Assembly (NCBI RefSeq): GCF_000732535.1
Contig: NZ_APNK01000001.1
Coordinates: 306,440 to 370,439 of the forward strand
DNA: 64,000 nt
Source: Salinisphaera hydrothermalis C41B8
GTDB lineage: Bacteria > Pseudomonadota > Gammaproteobacteria > Nevskiales > Salinisphaeraceae
Direction: 5' to 3'
Shown piece by piece: positions 36,401 to 46,974 of this stretch. The position numbers and the translations under genes were made by a program. The notes beneath the pieces were generated by a model. It was not told the DNA's origin. It searched no databases and saw only the letters and a list, made by a program, of their open reading frames with translations. Each line of letters opens with the position of its first letter. Positions within the stretch are counted from its first letter, which is position 1.

Positions 36401-37432
36401 ATGTCCAACCCATTGTTCTGGGTCGGCGCCGCCCTGCTGCTCGTTCTGGCCTACGACGCGACCCGAACCACGTTGTCGGCCTCCAGTTCCGGGCCCGTCA
36501 CCAATACGCTGACATCGGGCCTGTGGCGCATTCTGCTGGGCGTACACCGCCTGCGCGGCAACCACGCGCTGCTGGCCGGCGGTGGACCCGCGCTGACGCT
36601 GGTGCTCATCGTGACCTGGGTACTGCTGGCCTGGAGCGGCTGGCTGCTGGTGTTCTGTTCGGCACCCGATGCGGTCACGCATTCCACCACCGGGCTACCC
36701 GCCGACACGGTCAATCGCGCCTATTTCGTGGGCTACACGCTGACCACGCTGGGTTATGGCGACATGGTGCCGGGCGGCGGGGTCTGGAAAATCCTGGCGA
36801 CCGTGGCCGGGGCGAACGGGCTGCTGCTGTTCACTCTGGCGATCACCTATGCGCTGCCGATCGTGTCCGCGGCCACCGAGAAACGCCAGCTGGCGCTTTG
36901 CATTCATGCCATGGGCGCTTCGCCGGAGGAAATCCTCGAATTCGGCATCGGCAACGGCGATTTCGACAGTCTGTCCGGCCATCTCGACGGATTCGAGAGC
37001 ATGATCGCGGGGGCGAGCCAGAAACATCTGGCCTATCCGATCCTGCACTACTTCCACAGCGCGAGTTCGGTCACGGCGCTGCCGCTGGCGCTGGTCCGGC
37101 TGGACCTGGCGCTGGAGCTTGCCCGTCTGCGCGATGAACCGCTGCCGCCTTCGGTCGCCGCCCGCATCCGCAGTACGCAGCATGTGATCCAGCAGTTCCT
37201 CGCCACCCTGCGCGGCGCGTTCATCCGCCCGATCGACACGGGACCGGAGATCCCGTCGCTCAAGCACGGCGCCCGCCTTCTCGACGCCGATCCGGACGAT
37301 CTCGCATGCCGGATCGATCGGCTCGAGAAGCTCAATCTGCTGGCGGCCTATATCGAAGACGACGGCCGCGCCTGGTCGCATGTCTGGCATCCCACCGCGT
37401 CCTCGCGCACACAACCGGAACAGGATTACTGA
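36401..37432 (+). CDS. two-TM potassium channel-like protein with large cytoplasmic domain
   Basis: The 343-residue protein has an N-terminal segment, then two membrane helices flanking the selectivity filter TLTTLGYGD (residues 113-121), the K+ channel signature. The remaining two hundred residues are cytoplasmic and alpha-helical with no RCK-type nucleotide loop that I can see. It may conduct K+ in osmotic adjustment. It is monocistronic and convergent with the catalase gene. Confidence 0.85.
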   Translation: MSNPLFWVGAALLLVLAYDATRTTLSASSSGPVTNTLTSGLWRILLGVHRLRGNHALLAGGGPALTLVLIVTWVLLAWSGWLLVFCSAPDAVTHSTTGLPADTVNRAYFVGYTLTTLGYGDMVPGGGVWKILATVAGANGLLLFTLAITYALPIVSAATEKRQLALCIHAMGASPEEILEFGIGNGDFDSLSGHLDGFESMIAGASQKHLAYPILHYFHSASSVTALPLALVRLDLALELARLRDEPLPPSVAARIRSTQHVIQQFLATLRGAFIRPIDTGPEIPSLKHGARLLDADPDDLACRIDRLEKLNLLAAYIEDDGRAWSHVWHPTASSRTQPEQDY

Positions 37433-37436
37433 TTGG

Positions 37437-37465
37437 AACCCGGGCGGCGCCATGCGGCCCGGGTT
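37437..37465. terminator. 9-bp hairpin between convergent channel and catalase genes
   Basis: AACCCGGGC (37437-37445) and GCCCGGGTT (37457-37465) form a perfect stem with an 11-base loop, four bases after the channel stop and 12 bases before the catalase stop on the other strand. No T-run on either side, but the position fits a shared bidirectional terminator. Confidence 0.5.
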
Positions 37466-37477
37466 GAGTCAGTCGCC

Positions 37478-39622
<2,145 letters not shown>

Positions 39623-39879
39623 GATTCGACGATTCGTCGATGGGCCGTGGGTCCATCTGAACAGCCGATACGCGTCGAACATACCGGCACAGCACCGCGT
39701 CTACCCTCGGGAAACCCCGCATTCGCGGGTCAAACGCATCGGGCTAAGATAACGGCAGTCGCCTGTACTAGACACCAATTCGCGTCTGACCGTCCGTTTA
39801 GGCATGATGTCATGGTGTGAATTGCGGTCGAGCCACCGCGATACAGCGAGTTGATCAAGCTCGAAAGGAGCATGCGCGA

Positions 39880-41028
39880 ATGCCATCCGCAGACGAGGCG
39901 ATCGACGATAGCGTTGAGGTCGCACGTCAGCAGCTGCAGCTGCTTGCCGATATCAGCGATCCGGCCATTGCCTATCTCGATACGCAGAGACGTTTCGAGA
40001 TCACCAATAAAGCGTTCAAACGACGTTTTGGCGAACCCGAGCGGGGTACGGTCGCGGGCGATTTCTTCGACGGCATTTGTTCGCCGGATGTAGACCAATA
40101 CCTGCAGCGCGCCATCGAGCGTCGCTCGGCACTCAGCGCCCAGTTGGACTGCACAGCCTCCAAGGACAGCAGCACCGAGCGACTGCGACTTCAAGCCGTA
40201 CCGCATCTTACGCCGGACCAAGCGGCGGGCGTATTCCTTGTTTTCGAGGAACTGGAAACCCGCGCCCTGCCGTCCAATCGTGAGACGAGCGACGATGACG
40301 AAGAAGACGAGCGCATGGTTCATCTCCAGCGCATGGCCAAGCTCGGCGAGATGGCGGCCGGCTTGGCGCACGAGGTTCGCCAGCCGCTCGCGGCCATCGG
40401 CAACTACGCCAATGCGCTAACGCGCATGCTGCGCGCGGGTAAGTCCGGCGAGGACGTGATCTCGGTGGTCAGCCAGATCGGCGAACAGGCCAAGCGCGCC
40501 GACCATATCGTCGGTAATGCGCGCAGTATGATCGGCCAGGGGGCGGATCGCGTGCGGGTCTTCGATATCCGGCGGGTGATCGACGACACCCTGGGTTTGG
40601 TCGAACGGCGCGCCCGCCAACTCGACGTGGACATCCGCTACAGCACACCCTCCGAGCTGCCCGAGGTGTATGGCAACCCCGCTCAGATCGAGCAGATCCT
40701 CGTGAACCTGATGACCAACGCGATGGATTCGATGACGGACTGCAACCCCCGGGTCATGCGGGTGGAAATCGACTCGACCCGCGCTAAGACGGTCCGCGTA
40801 CGGGTGCGCGATTCCGGTTGCGGCATCCCCGAGGACCGGCTGTCGTCGATCTTCAACGCCTTCGATACCAGCAAGTCGAGCGGTATGGGCATGGGGTTGT
40901 CGATCAGCCGTGCCCTGGCCGAACGCCACGGCGGCCAGCTCTGGGCCGAGACGGACATCTCCGACGGCGCGAGCTTCGTGCTCGAGCTGCCCGCCTGCAA
41001 TGACGACGACGTGACCGAGGCCGAGTAA
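39880..41028 (+). CDS. PAS-type sensor histidine kinase (FixL-like output)
   Basis: The 382-residue soluble kinase has an N-terminal PAS-like domain (about residues 15-130, opening ISDPAIAYLDTQRRFEITN). A phosphoacceptor box with His164 in GLAHEVRQPLAAIGNY follows, then the ATPase boxes NLMTNAMDSM, DSGCGIPED and GMGMGLSISRALAERHGG. I see no membrane segment and no haem-binding histidine that can be assigned, so the signal is unknown. The ATG at 39880 follows AAGGAG by nine bases. The partner is probably the convergent FixJ-like regulator. Divergent catalase and the nearby ThDP enzyme suggest an oxygen or redox role. Confidence 0.9.
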   Translation: MPSADEAIDDSVEVARQQLQLLADISDPAIAYLDTQRRFEITNKAFKRRFGEPERGTVAGDFFDGICSPDVDQYLQRAIERRSALSAQLDCTASKDSSTERLRLQAVPHLTPDQAAGVFLVFEELETRALPSNRETSDDDEEDERMVHLQRMAKLGEMAAGLAHEVRQPLAAIGNYANALTRMLRAGKSGEDVISVVSQIGEQAKRADHIVGNARSMIGQGADRVRVFDIRRVIDDTLGLVERRARQLDVDIRYSTPSELPEVYGNPAQIEQILVNLMTNAMDSMTDCNPRVMRVEIDSTRAKTVRVRVRDSGCGIPEDRLSSIFNAFDTSKSSGMGMGLSISRALAERHGGQLWAETDISDGASFVLELPACNDDDVTEAE

Positions 41029-41122
41029 CCAGGCTTCGTCCGCTCGTCACATCTTTTCGCGCGGCGTCCCGCTTCGCTTGCGTCACGCCTGTCGGGCAGC
41101 CCTCCTAAAAATACGAGCGCAA

Positions 41123-41770
41123 CTAACGCCGCCGTTCCGGCCCTCGATTGCGCAATGAACTCGGCGATTCACCCGTGGCCGTGAGATGCAACCGGACGAG
41201 CTCGGCCAGCGAGCCGGCGCGCATCTTGTTCATCACGTTGGCCCGGTGCAGCTCGACCGTTTTCGGGCTGATGCCCAGGCGCCGGGCAACATGCTTGTTC
41301 GACCAGCCGGCCACCACTTCCTCGAGCACATCGGCTTCACGCGGCGTGAGCAGTGACATACGCGCACAGACACTCTCGCAATGTTGATGCTCGGCGAGAA
41401 TCTCGCGGCTGCGCTCGATCGAGTCGCGCACCTCGGCCAGCAGCAGTTCGCCGTTGACCGGTTTGGTCAGAAAATTCGCCGCGCCTTCGCGCATCGCCGA
41501 TACCGAGGCCTCGACGTCGCCATAGCCGGTCATGAAGATGACCGGCAGGTGCTGTGCTTCTTCTGCCAACGAACGCTGAATATCCAGGCCACTCATGTCC
41601 GGGATTCGCAGGTCCAGCAGGACACAGCCCGGGCGCGAGTCGCGCTCGCGCTCGGCGAACGACCGACCGGTCGGATATTCGGCACTCTCGATCTGGATCG
41701 AGTCGAGCAAACAACGAAGCGAATGCCGCACCGCATCGTCGTCGTCGACGATATGAACCAGCGGTTCCAT
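41123..41770 (-). CDS. FixJ/NarL-type response regulator
   Basis: The 215-residue protein has a receiver domain (Asp10/Asp11, phosphoacceptor Asp53 in LLDLRIPDMSG, Lys103 in FLTKPVNG) and a C-terminal LuxR-type DNA-binding domain with LTPREADVLEEVVAGWSNKHVA and GISPKTVELHRANVM. FixJ is the closest well-known relative in kind. The ATG at 41770 starts the domain; the longer frame to 41887 is not family-like. It is convergent with its likely kinase and divergent from the ThDP enzyme gene. Confidence 0.9.
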   Translation of the reverse strand: MEPLVHIVDDDDAVRHSLRCLLDSIQIESAEYPTGRSFAERERDSRPGCVLLDLRIPDMSGLDIQRSLAEEAQHLPVIFMTGYGDVEASVSAMREGAANFLTKPVNGELLLAEVRDSIERSREILAEHQHCESVCARMSLLTPREADVLEEVVAGWSNKHVARRLGISPKTVELHRANVMNKMRAGSLAELVRLHLTATGESPSSLRNRGPERRR

Positions 41771-41968
41771 CGCATCTACCGCTTGCATGTGGTGTGCCAA
41801 GGCTAGCAGCAGACGCGCCCCGTAGAACCCCGTATTTGCCCGCATGTCGCCGGTTGGCGTCACTTCTCCGGACCCGGCGTGGGGCAAAAAACCTTAAGGA
41901 TAGTCACGGATTGGGCAGGCAGCGCATTGCGCCTACGGTGGGACCGCTATTCGATGCGGATATCTACT

Positions 41969-43747
41969 ATGTCCCAGACGGTTGGAGATTTCATCGTATC
42001 GCGCCTGCACGATTGGGGCGTGACGCGCTGCTACGGCTATTCCGGTGACGGCATTAACGGCGTCATGGCCGGACTGCGCCGCGCCGAGCACGGCCCACGC
42101 CTGATTCAGCCGCGCCACGAGGAACTGGCCTCGTTCATGGCCAGCGCCCACGCCAAGTTCACCGGCACGCCGGGCGTTTGTATTTCCACCTCCGGGCCGG
42201 GCGCGATCCATTTGCTCAACGGGCTGTACGACGCCAAGAAGGACCACGTACCGGCGGTCGCGATCGTCGGCCAGCAGTCGCGCATGAGCATCGGCACCGA
42301 TTACCAGCAGGAGATCGATCTGATCTCGCTGTACAAGGACGTGGCCGACGACTATGTGCACATGGTGTCCGACCCACGCCAGGCCCGGCATCTGGTCGAC
42401 CAGGCGATGCGCATTGCGATCGGCCGGCGCGCGGTGACGGCGATCATCGTGCCCGCCGACGTTCAGGATGCACCGATGCAAGAACCGCCGGCCGCGCATG
42501 GCGCGACGTTCTCGGGCATCGGTTACAACCATCCCGTCGCGATCCCCGCCGAGGCCGATCTCGACGCCGCGGCGAAGATTCTCGATGCCGGCGAGCGTGT
42601 TGCCATTCTGACCGGGGCTGGCGTCAAGGACGCGGCCGATGAAGTGATCGCACTGGCCGATACGCTCGGCGCCGGCATCGCCAAGGCAATCCTCGGCAAG
42701 ACGATGATCCCGGACGACGTGGACTACGTGACCGGTACCATCGGACTGCTCGGCACCGAACCGAGCGCCGACATGATGGCCGGCTGCGACACGCTGCTGA
42801 TGATCGGGACGCGTTTCCCGTATGCCGAATTTCTACCCGCGAGCGATCAGGCCCGCGCGGTTCAGATCGATATCGATCCAGAAGCGCTCGGCCTGCGTTA
42901 TCCGACCGAGGTCAATCTGGCGGGCGATGCCAAAGCGACGGTCGCCGCGCTGAACCAACGCGTGGCACGCAAGACCGATCGCAAGTGGCAGACCCAGTTG
43001 ATCGAGAAAACCCGGGATTGGTGGAACACCATGGCCGAACGCGCCGAGGTGAGCGCCGACCCGGTGAACCCGCAAGCCGTCTTCGCCGCCCTGTCCGAGC
43101 GCTTGCCCACCGACGCCATGCTGGCTTGCGACGTGGGATCGGCCACCAACTGGTATGCGCGCTATCTCAAGATCCGGCGCGGCATGATCGGCTCGGTCTC
43201 CGGCGGGTTGGCCTCGATGGGTAACGGCGTGCCCTATCTCACCGCGGCCAAGTTCGCCTATCCCGACCGACCGGGTATTGCCATGGTCGGCGACGGCGCG
43301 ATGCAGATGAGCGGCAACCAGGCGCTGCTGACCATCGCCAAGTACTGGCGCGAGTGGGCCAACCCCACCGCCATCGTGTTGGTGCTCAACAACCAGGACC
43401 TCAACCAGGTCACCTGGGAGCAGCGCGTCATGGAGGGCGATCCCAAATTCGAAACCTCCCAGGACCTGCCGGACTTCGCCTTCGATCAATACGCCGAGCT
43501 CCTCGGCCTGAAGGGCCTGCGCATCGCCTCGCCCGACGATATCGGCCCGGTATGGGACGCCGCGCTGGCGGCCGATCGCCCAGTGGTGATCAACGCCTAT
43601 ACCGATCCGGAGGTCGCACCGCTACCCCCGCATATCAGCTTTGATCAGGCCAAGAGCTTTCTGTCGTCGATGGTGAAGGGCGACCCGGAGTCGGCGCACA
43701 TCATTAGCGAATCCTTCAAACAGATGTGGGCCAAGTGGCGTAGCTGA
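41969..43747 (+). CDS. thiamine-diphosphate enzyme of the pyruvate oxidase (PoxB/YdaP) type
   Basis: The 592-residue protein has the three ThDP-enzyme domains. The catalytic glutamate is in QPRHEELASFMASAHAK (about residue 50), the FAD/DHS-like middle domain contains GERVAILTGAGVKDAA, and the ThDP-Mg motif GDGAMQMSGNQALLTIAKYWREWAN is at about residue 438. Relatives decarboxylate pyruvate to acetate (quinone-linked) or act in stress. The C-terminal membrane-binding helix of E. coli PoxB is not obvious. It is followed 34 bases later by an amidase and may be the first gene of a four-gene run. Confidence 0.87.
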   Translation: MSQTVGDFIVSRLHDWGVTRCYGYSGDGINGVMAGLRRAEHGPRLIQPRHEELASFMASAHAKFTGTPGVCISTSGPGAIHLLNGLYDAKKDHVPAVAIVGQQSRMSIGTDYQQEIDLISLYKDVADDYVHMVSDPRQARHLVDQAMRIAIGRRAVTAIIVPADVQDAPMQEPPAAHGATFSGIGYNHPVAIPAEADLDAAAKILDAGERVAILTGAGVKDAADEVIALADTLGAGIAKAILGKTMIPDDVDYVTGTIGLLGTEPSADMMAGCDTLLMIGTRFPYAEFLPASDQARAVQIDIDPEALGLRYPTEVNLAGDAKATVAALNQRVARKTDRKWQTQLIEKTRDWWNTMAERAEVSADPVNPQAVFAALSERLPTDAMLACDVGSATNWYARYLKIRRGMIGSVSGGLASMGNGVPYLTAAKFAYPDRPGIAMVGDGAMQMSGNQALLTIAKYWREWANPTAIVLVLNNQDLNQVTWEQRVMEGDPKFETSQDLPDFAFDQYAELLGLKGLRIASPDDIGPVWDAALAADRPVVINAYTDPEVAPLPPHISFDQAKSFLSSMVKGDPESAHIISESFKQMWAKWRS

Positions 43748-43781
43748 AGAGCCGCCTTCATTTCACAGCAACGAGGGACAT

Positions 43782-45215
43782 ATGTCGGAATCCAACGATC
43801 TCGGTCAGCTTGGCGCCCATGAATTGCGGGCGCTCTATGCCCGCGGCGAGGCCTCGCCGGTCGAAGCCACCGAAGCCGCCCTGGCCCGTATCGACTGCTT
43901 CAATACGACGGTCAATGCGTATTGCCATATCGACCGTGACGGCGCGATGCGCGCGGCGCGCGAGTCGGCCGAGCGATGGGCGCGCGGCGAACCGCTCAGC
44001 CCGGTCGACGGCGTGCCCTCGTCGATCAAGGATCTGGCCGAAGTCACCGGCATGCCCGCCCGCGCCGGCTCGTTGACCACGTCGGACGAGCTCTGCGATT
44101 ACGACTCGCCGCCGGCGGATTTCATGCGCCATGCGGGCGCCGTGATTCTCGGCAAGACCAATACGCCGGAATTCGGCTGGAAAGGGGTGACCGACAACCG
44201 CGTGTTCGGCGCCACCGGCAATGCCTGGAATAGCGAAAAAACTTCGGGCGGCTCGTCCGGCGGCGCGGCCTCGGCCGCCGCGCTCAACATGGGCGTGCTG
44301 CACCAGGGCAGCGATTCCGGCGGTTCCATTCGTATTCCGGCAGGGTTTTCGGGCGTGTTCGGATTCAAACCGACCTTCGGGTGGACACCGCAGTGGCCGC
44401 CGTCCAAATCCGCCCTGCTGGCGAGCATCGGCCCGTTGACGCGTTCGCCGCGCGACGCCGCCACGATGCTCAACATCATCGGCCGGCATCACCCGGACGA
44501 TGCCTATTCGCGCGGCCGTCAGCCGGCCGATTGGGGCGAACAGATCGAGCCGACGCTGGCCGGTGTTCGCATCGCCTATTCGCGCACACTCGGCTTTGCC
44601 GATGTCGATCCGCAGATCGCCGGCGTCATCGATACCGTGGCGCGGCGCCTCGAAGCCCTCGGCGCCGAGATCGTCGACGCCGATCCGGGCATCGAGGAAC
44701 CAATCGATATCTATCGCAAGTACTGGTTCACCGGCGCGCGCCAGATCTGGGAGAACCTGGACGAAGCCGGCCGCGACCAGCTCGACCCGGGGCTGGCCGA
44801 AAACGCACGCCGCGCCGAGGCGTGGTCCTCGGTCGATCTGTACCAGGCGATCGACGGCCGCGTACGCCTGAACGCGCACATGGCGCGCTTTTTCGAAGGT
44901 TACGACCTGCTGCTCACGCCGACGCTACCGCTCGAGGCCTTTGCGGTGAACCACCAGGTGCCACCGGATTCGGATATGCACGACTGGCAGGAGTGGGCCA
45001 ACTTCTCTTATCCGTTCAATCTCACCGGCCAACCCGGCGCCTCTGTGCCCTGCGGCTTCACCGACAACGGCCTGCCGATCGGTTTCCAGCTGGTCGCGCG
45101 CCGTTACGACGACGTCCGCGTGATGAACGCCTGTCAGGCCTATATGGACGCCCACCCGGCCGTTTTCCCCGATCAGCCGAATGCCGCCGCCCCTGCCGCC
45201 GGAGTGTTGTCATGA
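43782..45215 (+). CDS. amidase signature family hydrolase
   Basis: The 477-residue enzyme carries the Ser-cisSer-Lys triad of the amidase family: the lysine in PSSIKDLAEVTG (about 83), the cis-serine in TSGGSSGGAASAAA and the nucleophile in QGSDSGGSIRIPAG. It hydrolyses C-N amide bonds; the substrate is unknown. GAGGG precedes the ATG. Its stop overlaps the ATG of the PSD-family decarboxylase (ATGA), so the two enzymes are translationally coupled and probably act on related molecules. Confidence 0.9.
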   Translation: MSESNDLGQLGAHELRALYARGEASPVEATEAALARIDCFNTTVNAYCHIDRDGAMRAARESAERWARGEPLSPVDGVPSSIKDLAEVTGMPARAGSLTTSDELCDYDSPPADFMRHAGAVILGKTNTPEFGWKGVTDNRVFGATGNAWNSEKTSGGSSGGAASAAALNMGVLHQGSDSGGSIRIPAGFSGVFGFKPTFGWTPQWPPSKSALLASIGPLTRSPRDAATMLNIIGRHHPDDAYSRGRQPADWGEQIEPTLAGVRIAYSRTLGFADVDPQIAGVIDTVARRLEALGAEIVDADPGIEEPIDIYRKYWFTGARQIWENLDEAGRDQLDPGLAENARRAEAWSSVDLYQAIDGRVRLNAHMARFFEGYDLLLTPTLPLEAFAVNHQVPPDSDMHDWQEWANFSYPFNLTGQPGASVPCGFTDNGLPIGFQLVARRYDDVRVMNACQAYMDAHPAVFPDQPNAAAPAAGVLS

Positions 45216-46459
45216 GCCGTAATGCCAGTACCGCGATATCGCCGGGCCCGGACGCCGAGAACATGCCAGCCCACGACACCGACCGTGTGATCCGGCATCT
45301 GCACGATCATATCGAGCGCGACGAACAGAACTTCGTCGCTCTGCTCGAACAATCGCTGAAAGAGGCGCGCGAGCGCGCGGCCGAAGAACTGCGCGAACCG
45401 CTGTTCGAGGCGTTGACCTGGCCCACCGACTTCAACGGCTATACGGCTTACGTCGCCGACTTTCTGCGCTGGATTCCCTACCAATCGGACCACGAAGCCT
45501 GGCAGAACGCGGACTCCGACCGCGAGCGACACGATCAAGAAGTCTACGATCGACTCTGTCATTTCTTCTGGCTGATCGACCAGAACGTCGGCGACGATTC
45601 GAGCGCGATCATCGAGAACGTCGACTGGTTTCGCGATTGGCTGCTGGAATGCGCCCGCGACTGGGGCGCGTTTCTCGACACACCCGCCTCGTTCAGCGAA
45701 GAGATCCTGGAATCGTTCGTCAAGAACGCGCCGCAGTATCGGATCGAGGAATCGCTGATCGATGGCAAGCCGAACCAGCCGAGCGGCTGGCTGACGTTCA
45801 ACCAGTTCTTCGCCCGCCAGCTCAACAGCGGGCTGCGACCGATCGACGCGCCGCAGGACAACCACGTTCTGACCTCGGCGGCCGACTGCGGCTACCAGCG
45901 CCAGTTCGCCATCGATGAGGATTCGAAGATCCCCGCCACGCGCGTCAAACGCACGCATGCCTACGGCGATGTCGCCGAACTGCTCGACGGCAGCACGTAT
46001 GCCGATGCGTTCGCGGGCGGCACGTTCGTGCACTACGCCCTGCCCCCCTCGGCCTATCACCGTTATCACCTGCCCGCCGCCGGGCATGTCCGCGAAGCGT
46101 TCACCGTCGACGGCCGGGCCTATCTCAAGGTCAGCCTCGGCGAAGGCGGCTTCAATTCGCACGACGATGCCACCACCGGCTACGAATTCAGCCAGACCCG
46201 CGGCGTGGTGATCCTCGATACGCGGGAGTCCGACGCTGGCGATATCGGTCTGGTCGGCCTGGTGCCGGTCGGCATGTCGCATGTCGGCTCGATCAACCTC
46301 ACGGCCGCACGCGATCGCGACGTCGCCAAGGGCGACGAATTCGGCTACTTCCTGTTCGGCGGCTCCGACATGATTCTGCTGTTCCAGCGTCATGTGACAC
46401 CGAACTTTCTGACCGACCTGGGCTTCCAGCTCTACGGTTCGCGGATCGCGACCTGTTGA
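45212..46459 (+). CDS. phosphatidylserine-decarboxylase-family protein, PsiD-like layout
   Basis: The 415-residue product has a long N-terminal domain (about 1-165) and then the PSD core. Seen are WLTFNQFFARQLNSGLRPID, the acidic site in TSAADCG, GGTFVHYALPPSAYHRYHLP with the catalytic histidines, and KGDEFGYFLFGGSDMILLF, where Ser385 would cleave to form the pyruvoyl group. The GGS cleavage site (LGST in true PSD) and the N-terminal domain resemble those of PsiD, a fungal tryptophan decarboxylase. There are no membrane helices. It is coupled to the amidase and 62 bases upstream of ectC, so decarboxylation of an amino acid or its derivative is a better guess than phosphatidylserine. Confidence 0.83.
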   Translation: MSRNASTAISPGPDAENMPAHDTDRVIRHLHDHIERDEQNFVALLEQSLKEARERAAEELREPLFEALTWPTDFNGYTAYVADFLRWIPYQSDHEAWQNADSDRERHDQEVYDRLCHFFWLIDQNVGDDSSAIIENVDWFRDWLLECARDWGAFLDTPASFSEEILESFVKNAPQYRIEESLIDGKPNQPSGWLTFNQFFARQLNSGLRPIDAPQDNHVLTSAADCGYQRQFAIDEDSKIPATRVKRTHAYGDVAELLDGSTYADAFAGGTFVHYALPPSAYHRYHLPAAGHVREAFTVDGRAYLKVSLGEGGFNSHDDATTGYEFSQTRGVVILDTRESDAGDIGLVGLVPVGMSHVGSINLTAARDRDVAKGDEFGYFLFGGSDMILLFQRHVTPNFLTDLGFQLYGSRIATC

Positions 46460-46521
46460 TCCGTTCATCCGGGCCGGCGATCCCGACCCATTTTCTCTAC
46501 TCCGCAATAAAGGAGAGCACA

Positions 46522-46923
46522 ATGCTTATTCGTACCCACGAAGACGCCAAGAACGACGCCGTCGAAGACGACAAATGGATCAGCCGGCGCTACACCCTGC
46601 GTGCCGACGGCATGGGCCATTCCATGCACGAGACGTATATCAAGCCCGGCAAGGAACTCCACATGTGGTACAAGAACCACAAGGAGACCGTCCTGTGCAT
46701 CGAGGGCGAGGGCAAGATACAGGACCTGACCGAAGGCGGCGAATGGGAGCTCAAGCCCGGCGTACTGTATGCGCTGGACAAGAACCAGCAGCACATCCTG
46801 TCGAGCGAAAAAGGCATGACCGTCATCTGTGCCTTCTCGCCGGCACTGGTCGGCCCCGAGTCGCATGACGAACAGGGCAGCTATCCGCTGTTGGACGACG
46901 ACGGCACCGTGATGCGGCGCTAG
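46522..46923 (+). CDS. ectC: solitary ectoine synthase
   Basis: The 133-residue cupin closely follows EctC. Every residue I know to matter in characterised EctC is present with a two-residue offset: Trp19, Arg23, Tyr50, His53, Glu55, Tyr83, His91, Phe105, Pro107, Gly111, Glu113 and His115. Glu55, Tyr83 and His91 would be the iron ligands. EctC closes N-gamma-acetyl-diaminobutyrate to ectoine. ectA, ectB, ectD and asK are absent from the window, so this is an orphan copy placed after an amidase and a PSD-family decarboxylase. AAGGAG precedes the ATG. It could use imported or remotely made precursor, run in reverse, or cyclise another substrate such as glutamine. Confidence 0.9.
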   Translation: MLIRTHEDAKNDAVEDDKWISRRYTLRADGMGHSMHETYIKPGKELHMWYKNHKETVLCIEGEGKIQDLTEGGEWELKPGVLYALDKNQQHILSSEKGMTVICAFSPALVGPESHDEQGSYPLLDDDGTVMRR

Positions 46924-46939
46924 TCGACCCTCTGGGGTT

Positions 46940-46958
46940 GCCGGCCTTTCCGGCCGGC
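46940..46958. terminator. short hairpin between convergent ectC and opgH
   Basis: GCCGGCC and GGCCGGC form a 7-bp stem with a five-base loop, 17 bases after the ectC stop and 17 bases before the opgH stop on the other strand. No T-run is present. Position suggests a weak shared terminator. Confidence 0.4.
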
Positions 46959-46974
46959 GCCCTCGGCGCGCTCG

